Shown here in pieces: positions 33,425 to 44,599 of a DNA stretch of 64,000 nucleotides. The stretch comes from Delphinus delphis (Eukaryota; Chordata; Mammalia; Artiodactyla; Delphinidae), in the NCBI RefSeq assembly GCF_949987515.2, contig NC_082692.2, positions 91,955,488-92,019,487 on the forward strand. Direction: 5' to 3'. Below the pieces are notes generated by a model. That model searched no databases, had not been told where the DNA came from, and was given only the letters and a program-made list of their open reading frames with translations. The position numbers and the translations under genes were made by a program. Each line of letters opens with the position of its first letter. The first letter of the stretch is position 1.

Positions 33425-33680
33425 CAGTCAGGATACATTAAGCTATGCTGCTGTGATAAGCACTTGACCAACTCAGTGGCTTAAAGAAAAGTTTTTATTT
33501 TTCATTCTCACTATAAGATATTGTAGGCTGAGGGCACTGTTCTACATCATCCTAACTCCAGGGCACAAGTTAACAGAGCATAACTGGTTGCCATGGCAGA
33601 AGGTAAATGAGAGCAAAAACCATATAGCAGCTGTTAAAGCTTCTACCTGGAAGTAACGCTGTGTCACTTCTACTCACATT
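33425..33680 (-). mobile_element. Old LTR-like repeat, truncated by an L1
   Basis: 'tcagtcaggatacattaagc', 'actcagtggcttaaagaaaa', 'ggttgccatggcagaaggta' and 'gtgtcacttctactcacatt' match a mammalian LTR-type repeat in antisense. Its right part is cut off where the L1 begins. Confidence 0.42.
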
Positions 33681-33689
33681 TCATTAGCT

Positions 33690-34500
33690 ACCTACAAGAA
33701 AGTAAAAAGTGCACAAATAATAAATGCTGAAGAGGGGGTAGAGAAAAAGGAACCCTCCTACACTGCTGGTAGGAATTTAAATTGGTACAGCTACTATGGA
33801 GAACAGTATGGAATTTCCTTAAAAAACTAAATATAGAGCTACCATATGATCCTGCAATCCCACTCTTGGGCATGTATCTGGAGAAAACCATAATTTGAAA
33901 AGATACATGCACCCCAATGTTCATTGCAGCACTATTTACAATAGCCAAGACATGGAAGCAATCTAATGTCCATCAACGGATGAATGGATGAAGATGTGTG
34001 TGTGTATGTGTGTGTGTGTGTGTGTGTGTATACACATATACACATACAATAAAATATTACTCAGCCATAAAAAAGAATGAAATAATGCCATATGAAGCAA
34101 CTTGGATGGACCTAGAGATTATCATACTAAGTGAAGTAAGCCAGACAAAAACAAATATATGATATGATATTATTTATATGTGGAATCTTAAAAAAAGATA
34201 CAAATGAACTTATTCACAAAACAGAAATAGACTCACAAACCTAGAAAACAAACTTACGGTTGGTTACCAAAAGGGTTGAGGGGAGGGATAAATTAGGAGT
34301 TTGGGATTAACATACATACACTACTCTATATAAAATAGATGAACAACTAGGACCTACTGTATAACACAGAGAACTATACTCAATATTTTGTAATAACCTA
34401 TAAGGGAAAAGAATCTGAAAAAGAATACATATATTCAAACTGAATCACTTTGCTGTACACCTGAAACTAACACAACATTGTAAATAAACTATACTTCGAT
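33690..34500 (+). mobile_element. L1 LINE, end of ORF2 region and 3' UTR
   Basis: About 800 bp, 5'-truncated: 'gaaccctcctacactgctgg', 'ccatatgatcctgcaatccc', 'gttcattgcagcactattta', 'tggatggacctagagattat', 'ctgtacacctgaaactaaca', closing at 'aactatacttcgatta'. The reading frame is broken, so it is a dead copy. A TG repeat has grown inside it and a SINE has landed in its tail. Confidence 0.88.
33995..34028 (+). repeat. (TG)n microsatellite inside the L1
   Basis: TG units with one TA interruption, directly followed by 'tatacacatatacacatac'. It occupies the site where L1 normally reads 'gatgtggtacatatatacaa', so it grew from the L1's own TG. Confidence 0.93.
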
Positions 34501-34812
34501 TAAAAATTAATTAATTAGGGCTTCCCTGGTGGCTCAGCGGTTGAGAATCTGCCTGCCGATGCAGGGGACAAGGGTTCGAGCCCTGGTCTGGGAAGATCCC
34601 ACATGCCACAGAGCAGCTAGGCCCGTGAGCCACAACCACTGAGCCTGTGCATCTGGAGCCTGTGCTCTGCAACAAGAGAGGCCACGATAGTGAGAGGCCC
34701 GCGCACCGCGATGAAGAGTGGCCCCTGCTTGCCGCAACTGGAGAAAGGCCTCACACGGAAACGAAGACCCAACACAGCCAAAAATAAATAAATTTTAAAA
34801 ATTAATTAATTA
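34501..34812 (+). mobile_element. CHR-2-like SINE inside the L1 tail
   Basis: Element 34518-34795 flanked by a perfect 17-bp duplication 'taaaaattaattaatta' (34501-34517 and 34796-34812). It starts 'gggcttccctggtggctcag' and ends 'ccaaaaataaataaatttt'. The landing site is the A/T tail of the L1, a favoured target for L1-driven insertion. Confidence 0.95.
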
Positions 34813-35084
34813 ATTTAAAATTTTTAAAAGAAGGATAAACCTGAATTCACACACACACACAAAGAAGGTGTGAGAATGCCTTCCTATCCCATAGCAGGGA
34901 GGAGAAGCAAAAACACTGGTGAATGGCTCTAATGACTGCCCCAATAACAGACTGCTCAGGAGAAAACATTGAGAAATGACTTAGTTAGAACCTGACATAC
35001 CATCCAGAAAAACCGCTACATATTCTAAAAGCGATCTACTGTTACGAAAGTGATGAAATTGGTAGTTTTTCCATCAGCTCTTTA

Positions 35085-35225
35085 GAAGTTTATCTCTGGC
35101 CCTCTGTGTCCTAATCTGTAAAATAGGAAAAAAGTAGAATTTCAGAACTTCTTTGTAAACTGTAATGATGTATGTGAAAGCACCCATCAAGGGCCTGGCA
35201 CAGCTGATCACTAAATATTAGACTT
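35085..35225 (+). mobile_element. MIR SINE
   Basis: 'ctctgtgtcctaatctgtaa' and 'aagggcctggcacagctgat' are the MIR core and 3' part. Confidence 0.5.
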
Positions 35226-36365
35226 TGGGGAAACACAATCTCCAAATCCACAACACACAAACACAAATCCAAATCTCTCTTGTGAAGTGTAGGAAAAATT
35301 AATTCCTCCAGATCTTGGAGAGACAAAACCACCCACTTTCCCTTAAGCCTGGCAATTTTATTTGGCTGATATTGTTGGTTGTCTACGTGTTAAAATGACT
35401 TGCTGCAAACACTCATCCACACACCCTTCTAATACCAGAACTCAAATAATTAGGAAAGGACTAACTGTATATGGCAAAGGAGGAAGGAAGGCAGTGAAAG
35501 AAAACCATTAAAATAATGAAACTACCTGTCCTTCCCAGACAGAACCAAACCAAGGGTTTGTACCTTGTATCCAAGCCCTTGTATCCAAGGGCTGCGCAAA
35601 TTGCCATGATTTCTCTATCCTTCTGCGTTGTCTTCATATCCCTTCCCCGCACGGGGCTCAGTGGAGGACCCGTGTTGTACATTTCCCAGCTTGCCTCCTT
35701 ATAGATAAGACTCAAGACCAGGTCCAACAAGCTCGTAGTACTTCCCATGATGGACAGCATTTCCACCATCCTACAGTCCACACTCATCCAAGTGTGTGAC
35801 TGAAGGAGATTTAAAAGGTAAACACCCCCAAATTAAATATTACTATACCCCCTATTCCATACAAGTGTTCTCAGGATGAGGGGATAAGCACATGTTAAAG
35901 CTGTATTGTTTCTAAATAGATGTGCTATGTAAATACCTAAGAGGGAGGAAGCCCTCCACTTTTTCCCTCCCTACCCACACCTTCATTGATGCTTCTCAAG
36001 GACACGGCCTGATTCCAGGACACTGGGCCATGTTTGCTACTGAAGGCGGGCTAGTGGGCAATAAAACACCACTGCCTAGGCGCTGCCTTCTGTCTTTTCT
36101 CCCTTTCACGCTACTGGAATTATAAGGTTGTGGACATGCTCCCACATGGGAAGAGATCTGGCCCTCTAAGCTTAGTTTTTCTTCCTTCACTTCTATCCCT
36201 GCAGCATAAGTGATAAACTGGCCCAGAGAAAGGCCATTACTTCACTTTGGATCATGACTGACACAAAACAAGAGAGTATCAACTAATCACCACATGGCAT
36301 TTTAACTTTCAAAACATATTTCATCTTCTGTCTCACTTTATCTGCAAGGCAACCTGCATGAGATT
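35226..36365. other. Unassigned; 13-bp repeat pair
   Basis: No gene or transposon recognised. 'ccttgtatccaag' occurs twice in tandem (35563-35575 and 35577-35589, one base between). The 108-codon minus-strand frame at 35461-35787 spans this pair and shows no known domain. Confidence 0.45.
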
Positions 36366-36815
36366 CCTTGGGCTGCTGCATCAAAGCACCACAAACGGAG
36401 CGGCTTATAAAAAAAACAGAAATTTATTGTGTCTAAGTTGTGGAGGTTAGAAGTCTGCAATCAAGATGTCAACATGGATATCCTCCCTCTGAAACCTGTA
36501 AGGGAATCCTTCCTTGCCTCTTTGTAGCCTCTGGTGGTTTGCTGGAAATCTTTAGCGCTCCTTGGTTTGTATCACTGCAATCTCTGCCCTCATCATGACA
36601 TGGCATCCTCCCTGTGTCTTCACATGGCCATCTTTTTACAACAACACCAGTCATATTGGATTAAGGGGCCAACTTACCGCACTATGATCTCGTCTTAACT
36701 AATTACATTTACAATTGTACCTTATTTCTAAATAAGGTAACATTCTGAGGTACTGGAGGCTAGAACTTCAACTTATCTTTTTTTAAGGTGGGGACACAAC
36801 ACAATTCCACCCATA
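36366..36815 (-). mobile_element. MaLR/MLT1-type LTR
   Basis: 'gggctgctgcatcaaagcac', 'cagaaatttattgtgtctaa', 'gtgtcttcacatggccatct' and 'aactaattacatttacaatt' run in the antisense order of a MaLR LTR, ending near 'acacaattccacccataaaa'. Nearly full length. Confidence 0.62.
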
Positions 36816-37415
36816 AAACAACCCTATGAATAAGTTTTTCAGGAGGTATTTTTGTTAATGGGTTGAAAGAGTTTATTAAAAATTTCTAGATCTATAGTCC
36901 AATCTCTTCATTCTCTACATAAGAAAACTGACTCAGTAATGAAATGAGCTCCTCAATGTAACATGACGGTAAGTTACAGATGTGAAGGGAAAGGATGGGG
37001 GAGTGGTGGGTGATTTGGTTCTGTAAAGGTCACCTTGCTGATTCAGTAGTTTTGGCTGACTGGACAGGTGTAGCCTCCAAATATATCCTTTCCATACATC
37101 ATTAGTGAAAGAGAATGAATATTCCAGTTAGAGGAGGGCAGGTCTACAAATGAGGGGTTTATAAGTAGTTATCCTCCCCTTCCTGGAACTGACCCAAGGC
37201 TAGTCTCAGAGCTAGCCCACTGCTCTGTACATACATGCTTAACCCCCCATCATGCGCTTCCCAGGGAACTTGCAGCTCATAAATGCTTCCAGTAGAACTA
37301 CTATACTACCAAAAAACTGCTGGAGAAGCTCCTCTCTCAAATGCAGTATTACTGACCTAGGTGCTTACTTGAAACTGCTACATAACAATCCATCCTTTTC
37401 TTTGAATTTTTAGTC
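36816..37415. other. No assignable feature
   Basis: A weak MIR-like phrase near 36925 ('aagaaaactgactcagtaat') is too short to call. Confidence 0.45.
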
Positions 37416-37419
37416 CACT

Positions 37420-37570
37420 ATTTTTGCACACATAATCTGCTCCTCACTATACCTCTGAGAGATAGGTAGAACAATTATTATTTGAAAAATGGAAAAATAA
37501 GGATCAAAAAGGCTAAGAGGAATGCACAAATTTACAGCACAATTTAAAAGCTGGACTAGAATCCCAGAAC
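37420..37570 (-). mobile_element. MIR SINE, decayed
   Basis: 'tcctcactatacctctgaga', 'aaaatggaaaaataaggatc' and 'aaaagctggactagaatccc' weakly follow the antisense MIR order. Confidence 0.4.
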
Positions 37571-38700
37571 CTCCTCTCCCAACCTACAGAGTCCCCACTG
37601 CCCTCTCCTATCCATTTGACATGGCCTCTAAAACTGGGGGAAAGAACAGTCATAAGATTCCAGAACTGGAAGGAAACTAATATTATTAAGTAGAATAGAA
37701 GGGAGAGGGGAGGACAAACAACTCGCAAGACACACACTAAAACATCGAATACCTGTCACTGCCTCCATGTGGTCTGTGTCAGTTAATAATTTCACCTTTC
37801 CAGTGGAAGAGAAATATGAAATATGCATAAGCTTAGGAAGTAATATAATACCTATAAAATCCTTCCAATGAAAAGTAAAGTTTCACCATAATCACTGTCT
37901 CTAGAACAATTTGGAAGCCTTACAATCACCTTTTCCGTGGGTTAACAACTGCCACCTTCCACAAAATTAGTCTCTACCAAATCAATTACCAAAACAATCA
38001 ATAGTAACACATTCAAAAAAGAATGTCTGAGAACTAATAAAGACCAATAAAACTAATCACATCAGAGAGGACTCAAGCATGACCTTTTGAGCAATACCAT
38101 TTGTTTAGCTGACACTCTGTAAAATAACTAACTTTTAAATAAATAAATGCAGGTCAGCAGTGATAAAAAGACTAGTATATGAGCAGAACTTCAAAGCAGA
38201 TCTCTAATATGGCTTTCAAAGCAAACATACCTTCACCTGAAACAACACAGATTCAATTTAAAGAATTTATCATATAAATGATAAAATGTTTTGAAATGTC
38301 AATGCTGGGTCCAGTAATCCTCAAAGGAAACAAGATTAGTAGAAACTGAAAAATTTGCTGACTGCAGCAAAAATGCCAGGACAATCCACCACCTTGTTAA
38401 ATTATTTTTCTTTTATTATCTCTCTGACATCAGTATCCCATCCTCTGAAACCTCTGCAAATGCTGTAGCAAACAGTTAAAATATTTTATACCGATGTATT
38501 TTTATTTGCCTGCTTTTAAAGACTTCTTTACCCTCTACCCTCCATTCATCTGTCACAATCTTTTAGCATCAAGAGCATGCCTGTTCCCAATACTATGTAA
38601 TATTTATGAGATACTCACACTGTGCTCACTGCAAATAACACACAGAAGGTCTGACATCTCCATACCCAACCTTCTTGACCCAGAATTCAATAGAAACTGA
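37571..38700. other. About 1.1 kb without a recognisable element
   Basis: No repeat or gene seen. AT-rich from 37850 on. Confidence 0.5.
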
Positions 38701-38701
38701 T

Positions 38702-38945
38702 AAATAAACACCAACAATAATAATACCCTTTAACAGGTATCAAGGTTTGGCTTTGGGCCAGGCACTATGCTAAGGGCTAATACACATAATTTTTGTCATT
38801 TGCACATTAAACATGGCTCTAAGTATTATAATTAACCCCATTTTACAAAGAAGAAAACTGAGACACAGAAAGGTTAGGAAACATCCCCAAGACCACGAAA
38901 GGGATATAAACGAAGGTCTCCCCGACTCCCACACCTGACGAACAG
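38702..38945 (-). mobile_element. MIR SINE, near full length
   Basis: 'gggccaggcactatgctaag', 'ttaaccccattttacaaaga' and 'agaaaactgagacacagaaa' are in antisense MIR order. Confidence 0.75.
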
Positions 38946-39209
38946 CACTCAATCAATACACTGCACAGCTTCACCAGCTCACTTTCCTCAGTGGTGCTGG
39001 AGAACTAGATACTACAGTGGAGGGAGGGTGCCCTTTCTTTATTCAGAATGTTGCTGATACTCATCTGCTAAGCCAAATCACTGCACACGGTGAAGAGTTA
39101 GGGAATGGTTGAAAAATGCTCTGGTACAAATGATGTTATAGCAAAAATATAAAGAAGTGGAAAAACGTGAAAAGGAAAAAGCAGATTTTAAAACATTACA
39201 AACATGCAA

Positions 39210-39310
39210 AATGATGTTAGCTAGCCTTTATTGTTTACTATGATCTAGGCATCTTCGGAGCTATTTTTCTGTATTCATTGACCCCTCACGACAACTCTAT
39301 TTATTTGCAT
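39210..39310 (-). mobile_element. MIR SINE fragment
   Basis: 'gtttactatgatctaggcat' and 'gacccctcacgacaactcta' correspond to the antisense MIR 3' half. Truncated where the LTR starts. Confidence 0.42.
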
Positions 39311-39314
39311 ATAC

Positions 39315-39540
39315 CACGTGTATTCATTTTGTATGGCTACTGTAACGAATTTCCACAAACTTAGCAGCTTAAAACAACACGAATTTGTTATTTTACAGTT
39401 CTACAGTTCAGAAATTTCAAGCAGGTCTCAGTTGGCCAAAATCAAGGTGTTGGTAAGGCTTTATTCCTTTCTGGAGGCTCTATGGGAGAATCTGCTTCTT
39501 TGACATTCCTGGCTTCTAGAGGCCTCCCATATTCTTTAGC
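39315..39540 (-). mobile_element. MaLR-type LTR fragment
   Basis: 'tggctactgtaacgaatttc', 'agcagcttaaaacaacacga' and 'tggaggctctatgggagaat' are the antisense 3' half of an MLT1-like LTR. The other half is missing beyond the L1. Confidence 0.58.
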
Positions 39541-39915
39541 TCTTTTTTTTTTTTTTAATTTTTATTGGAGTATAGTTGATTTACAATGTTGTGTTAGTTT
39601 CAGGTGTACAGCAAAGTGAATCAGTTATACATGGACATATATCCACTCTTTTTTGCGATTCTTTTCCCATATAGGCCATCACAGAGTATTGAGTAGAGTT
39701 CCCTGTGCTATTCAGTAGGTTCTTATTAGATACCTATTTTATATATGGTAGTGTGTATATGTTAATCCCAGTCTCCCAAATTATCCCTTCCCCCCTTATC
39801 CCCTGGTAACGTTAAGTTTATTTTCTATATCTGTGACTCTACTTCTGTTTTGTAAATAAGTTCATTTGTATCCTTTTTCTAAATTCCAAATATAAGCAAT
39901 ATCATATGATATTTG
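39541..39915 (-). mobile_element. L1 LINE, 5'-truncated 3' end
   Basis: The T-run at 39542-39556 is the antisense poly(A) tail. 'ttattggagtatagttgatt', 'gtgttagtttcaggtgtaca', 'gtgctattcagtaggttctt' and 'catatgatatttgatatc' follow the L1 3' end in reverse. The only L1 of the cetartiodactyl type on the minus strand in this window. Confidence 0.86.
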
Positions 39916-40050
39916 ATATCCTCAGTTTCCATATCTACAATAAAATATAAATGAGAACAATGCCCACGTGCCTCACACAGTTGTGATGAGGACTAAATTA
40001 ATTACATGGTGTTTGTGAAAAGCACTTTGAAAAATATAAAGACTCATCAT
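39916..40050 (+). mobile_element. MIR SINE fragment
   Basis: 'cctcagtttccatatctaca' and 'tgtgatgaggactaaattaa' are MIR core and 3' text. Its 5' part may have been lost at the L1 junction. Confidence 0.55.
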
Positions 40051-40169
40051 GGGGCAGGAAGGAGGAAATCGTCAGTAAAGCAGCAGCTGAAGTGGCCCAG
40101 GCAAGTGAAGGTAGAAATTGCAGGTAGGTGGAAGGTAGTCTGGCATTTGAACTAGCTTCTGAGAATAGA

Positions 40170-40300
40170 TGACTTTTAAAGAGATGAACACTCAGGCTCC
40201 AGGAATTTAATTAACTTGTCTCAAGTCACATAATAATAAATGATAGAGTTTGAACCCTATGCCTCTAAATTCTGTGCTCTTTTCTCTGTCTATATTGCCT
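40170..40300 (-). mobile_element. MIR SINE fragment
   Basis: 'cttgtctcaagtcacataat' and 'gatagagtttgaaccctatg' are antisense MIR core and B-box region. Confidence 0.5.
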
Positions 40301-40369
40301 TATGAAACTAGAGATTCAAGGAGTTAAGAGAATGGCAGGGCAGGCTTTGGAGCCTAGATGTACCAGTAG

Positions 40370-40620
40370 TTATAACTGAGTGTTTTCTCTGTCCCGGACA
40401 CTGTAATAAGCACTTTGAATATAGTAGTTTATTAAATTCACCAATATCCATGTGAGATAATTGTTCCCATGTTTAAAAATGAGAAAACTGAGGTATCAAG
40501 AGGTTGAATACAACCTAAGAGCACAGAGATAGTAGACGAAAGAGCCAACATTCCAATCAAGGCAGTACAGCACCAGAATCTGTGTCCATAACCACTAGGT
40601 GACACTGCTCCAAAGCAGAT
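40370..40620 (-). mobile_element. MIR SINE, near full length
   Basis: 'gacactgtaataagcacttt', 'atgagaaaactgaggtatca' and 'caagaggttgaatacaacct' in antisense MIR order. Confidence 0.7.
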
Positions 40621-41890
40621 ACGCACGTATATTCTACCAGACTGCCCTGTCACCCCCTTAAGCACTGCCCCCACACCCACACCCATTATAAAGGGTCACA
40701 TGCACAGTAAATGCTCCTTTAATATTTGTTAAGTTCAGAAAAAGCCTTGGAATGCAGTGATATTTAGGGTCACGATAAGGAGCAGGGTGGGGAGGGGAAG
40801 AAGCAGACATTCTGGGAGATTGACTGGATATGGCAAATCAAGGAGAAACATGGTCAAGAAAGTGCCTAGGTTAAGGAACCAGGGAACTGGCTGGATCCTC
40901 CCAGGATGGAAAGGAAGCTCTTTTGAAAGATGTCTGGGAAGGTAAGAGGGAAATCAGTTAAAAGAAAAAACATGGGGCTAGGGAAACCATTTTGTGACTG
41001 TACAGGTGATGCATTTCTCAAGATAATATGCTGACCTTATATCTCTAATTATGCAAAAGAAAAAGCAAAGCTGAGGAAAAATAGTATTATTAAAAATAAA
41101 CTTAGACAAGCATGGTTCCTGGAAAAGATTCTGGGAGAAGAAAGGTTTTTAAGACACATTCAAGAAAATACAAGCAAAAAAACACTCATTAATTCTGTTA
41201 TCCTAATACCCCTTTAGCATACAGGTTTAGTTAATAGCTCTTATACTGCATTTAATTTTCAATTTGTGAGATGTCAGTCTGGGAGGCTTTGTTGGAAACC
41301 AATGAGGTGAGATTACTCCAGCAATTCCTTCCAAATAATGGATTACTGCATTTGATAAACCTGTAAATTTAAAAAAATCCCTTTCTTTTCATTAGGGGGA
41401 ATAAGCTATAGAGAAAAGGGGGAATTTGGGACAACATACTGGAAAAGCTGGTCACTCCAAATATACAGTAAGCTTTTATGCGACAGGTTCCTAGAGGCCT
41501 TTATAATACTACCACAAATATGCCTGCACTAAATAAAGAAAAAGGCAGCTCAACTCCCTCCAGAGAACACCAGCTTCAGCATAAAGCTAGAATATGCACA
41601 GACAAATGCCTTTGCCACTCTTGTAATATTGACTCAGTGTGAAGGCTACAGCCAACTGAGCACCTAACACAACTTGGTTTGTTATCTGTATTTATAGGAA
41701 AGTGATATACTTTCTCTCTACTGCTGCCCATTTTGACTGGCCCTTCTATGTCAGTAAGAGCAGGAAAAGAAGGTCCTTGGAAATTGCCATTCGGAAAATG
41801 AAAGCTTAAATCTTCCAGGCAGTCATTAACTATTAAAGAACGCCTAAAATTTCAACTCTATGATACCCAAGAAGATGGTGGGGATAGTTC
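40621..41890. other. Repeat-poor block of about 1.3 kb
   Basis: No gene, RNA or transposon recognised. A candidate for comparison with other mammals, especially 41200-41800. Confidence 0.45.
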
Positions 41891-41894
41891 TGTT

Positions 41895-42200
41895 TATGGC
41901 ATGACGGAGGCAAGAGATCTGGATAAGGAGAGTGTTCCTGGAAGAGGGGACAGCACATGCAAAGGCCCTGCAGCAAGACGGACCACAATGCAGTCAAGGA
42001 ACTGAAAGAAGGTGGGAGTGCCTGGAGCACAGAAAGCCTGGGGGCTGTGGTAGGAGCTGGAGAGACAGGCAGGGTCAAACCAAGCCAAGTGCAAAATTTT
42101 GGCTCTTATAAATGCAATGGAAAGGCACTGAAGCACAGGTTGATAGAGAGGTGTGATAGGAATCAGATTTGCATTTTGAAAATACCCTAGCTGTTCTATG
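41895..42200. mobile_element. Old unclassified interspersed repeat
   Basis: 'ggacagcacatgcaaaggcc' followed by 'tgcagcaagacgg' and 'ggtgtgataggaatcagatt' match the common mammalian repeat seen elsewhere in this window. Overlapping frames up to 115 codons on both strands derive from it. Confidence 0.4.
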
Positions 42201-42399
42201 TAAACAAATGGGTGGAAATAAGAGCTAATGGCAGAACTCAAGTGGTGAGGGTAGAGATGGACATTAAGGGGTGTCTGAATTTACATGATATCATATGCAC
42301 ACAAAGTACCTGGGCAGAGCAATTAAGGGCAGTCTCAATCTGTATGGTTGGCCTTGTCAGGAGAGTACTGTGTGGTGGGTATCAGGGAATTTGTGCTGG

Positions 42400-42533
42400 T
42401 TTAAAGCACAGACTTTGAAGCCAGGCTTTCTGGCTTAGAATCCCAGGATGCCAATGTATACCCTTGCACAACTTAAGAAATCTCCTTGCCTCGGTTTTCT
42501 CATCTGTAAGATGGGCATAATAAAACAGTTTCC
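42400..42533 (+). mobile_element. MIR SINE, 5' part (split copy)
   Basis: 'aaagcacagactttgaagcc', 'tggcttagaatcccaggatg' and 'ttctcatctgtaagatgggc' are MIR 5' half and core, stopping at the DNA transposon. Confidence 0.66.
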
Positions 42534-42865
42534 ACAATCCCTTATCCAAAGTCTTCAGAGTCAGATTTTTTTTTTAATTCAGAATTTTTGCACTTTTTTA
42601 AAGGTATGAGGTTATAGTAAATATTCAGTACCATCCCCAGCAGACTTTTGGGCAGGACCCCATAATCAAACCATTGATATGTTTCAAAGCAAAATGTAAA
42701 GCTATTAACACTATGTGGGATAATTAAGACAATAACTAGAGGTCAGCTATGTCAATTCAGATCAGGTTTTGCTACCAATGAGTTTGCACAAACCTTAAAA
42801 AAAAAAAAAGAAAGTTATGTTTTTTCAGAGACTTTTAAAGTTCAGAATTGCAAGCAAGAGACTGT
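42534..42865. mobile_element. Small DNA transposon relic inside a MIR
   Basis: The ends are imperfect inverted repeats: 'acaatcccttatccaaagtc' at the left and, reverse-complemented, 'acagtctcttgcttgcaatt' at the right. Length 332 bp, no coding capacity. Terminal 'cccttatccaaa' is typical of a mammal-wide non-autonomous DNA element. I cannot name it and saw no clean target-site duplication. Confidence 0.45.
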
Positions 42866-42980
42866 AGACCTCTATTATCTTCCTCCTAGGGCTGTTATGA
42901 GGAATAAATGAATCATTGTCTGTAAGCACTGGGGACAGTGCCTGACACATAGTAAATGCTATAGAAAAATTTGTTAAACA
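42866..42980 (+). mobile_element. MIR SINE, 3' part (split copy)
   Basis: 'tcctcctagggctgttatga' and 'gacagtgcctgacacatagt' resume the MIR exactly where it broke off. Confidence 0.66.
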
Positions 42981-43294
42981 AAGCTCTTGGTACAAAGCTA
43001 GCTACCTGCATGAATGTAGGAATTCCTAATCTATAAAATGTAAGTTATGAAAAAGATGACCTCTTAAGTCCTTCTAGTTATCAAGTTCCATAAGACCCCC
43101 AAATGCCTTGAGGATTGTTTTACCATATGCCAAAGACTACTCTAGATATTTCTAAATGTGTTATATAGTCAGAAATCTTACTTTTGTGAACATCATCATG
43201 TCTTATTCAATTACTAAGTGTTTCTTGGACCTTATTTCAAGGTGAATACAGCTTAATGAAAGTCAAATTCATTTATGGAGAGACTGTTACCTTA
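42981..43294. other. No assignable feature
   Basis: Unique-looking. Confidence 0.45.
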
Positions 43295-43460
43295 GAAATA
43301 ATAACCCCTTAAATCAGCACAGCGCTTGACGTTTTATAAACGTCAGCAGTCACTGTTGCATTTGTTTGTCTCAACAAGATACAATTATTAGCCCCATTTG
43401 ACACAGAAAGAAACTGGGGTTGAGATAACAGCCTGATAAGTGAGGAACTCATCTCCCTTC
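43295..43460 (-). mobile_element. MIR SINE
   Basis: 'tattagccccatttgacaca' and 'gaaagaaactggggttgaga' are the antisense core. Confidence 0.55.
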
Positions 43461-43834
43461 CCGTGTCAGAAGGTACTGTGGAAAGCCACAAGGCAGCCTT
43501 AATAGGTTCTTCCACATTTCAAGATGTTTTTTTTTTTTTCTATTGCTTTTTTACTTCTTTTCTACAATGAGACAGAGAAGCAATTACCTCTCCGTCTGCT
43601 CATCTTGATACATAGGCTTCCTTGAGCTGGAAAGAAAAGGAAATGGGAATGGGAAATCTAAAACCAAAGATGAACAAAGTTTTTAATTTAATGAGATTGG
43701 CATGGAAATCTGCAGTTAAAGTTTCTACCTACTCCAAGTCTGAGAAAAACGTAATTGCATCTGATTAAGGCAAGACAGACATGAATGACTGTTTCTGAAA
43801 TAATATTTTTAAGGTTTAGGAAGTCTAACATAAG

Positions 43835-44085
43835 AATACCTTGCATTTGGATAGCGATTTACACTTTACAAAGCACCTTCACATACATTATCTTATTTAT
43901 TTCCTAAAACAGTGGTAATTCTTTAAGCAATCATGTGAATTTAGAATTTTCAAGCATTTGGGAGAAAAAAATTATCATTTTGAGTGCCTACCAGGTGCTA
44001 GTCATACTACTGAGTGATTTGCATTCATTATGTCCAAACATCAAAACAACCCAGCAAGGCAGGCACATCAGTAAGGGTCCCAGCA
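43835..44085 (-). mobile_element. Two adjoining MIR SINE fragments
   Basis: First piece to about 43935 ('caaagcaccttcacatacat'). Second from about 43970 ('gagtgcctaccaggtgctag', 'caacccagcaaggcaggcac'). Both antisense. Confidence 0.45.
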
Positions 44086-44599
44086 GAGTTTAAAGTCATC
44101 TAACAAGGAGCGCTGTAGTAAATTGAGGCTAGAAGCAGCACCTGGGGACTCAGAGAAACTAGCAAATGGCAACAGGAATCATGGCTTTCTGTGGAGTGAA
44201 GCAGTCAACCCTTTGTGATACAGTAGGCAGATGGCCAGGAAAACAGATATTCTGAACTCACTGTTCACCTGCCCTCTCATCTTTTACTCATTACCCCCGC
44301 CTTCACCCTCCACTGACTGAACACAACTGGAACCAGAGGCAAGGGATCCCACTGGTGCAACCTATCTGAGTGCCTGGGCACAGAGTAGGATGGATAACGG
44401 TGAAAAGTGGATCTAGAGGGAAGAACAGAGGTTATCCAGCACAGACCACTCTTTTTTGTTCCCTCATGATTTACTTTTACCTTTAATCCTGTGAAAGGAA
44501 AATCAAAAGGGTGTTGGTATTGCTAAGAGAACTCTCTAAAATGAAGCCTGGAGGTCATTGAGGAAGTGGGACTTAATGCACGTCTCAGCCTGGATGAAA
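44086..44599. other. Unassigned, repeat-like
   Basis: Text such as 'aagggatcccactggtgcaa' and 'ggtgaaaagtggatctagag' suggests an old interspersed repeat I cannot name. No coding signal. Confidence 0.3.

Noticed and set aside
35563..35589. 13-bp direct repeat 'ccttgtatccaag'
   Set aside because: Real, but too short to indicate an element. Listed only inside its interval.
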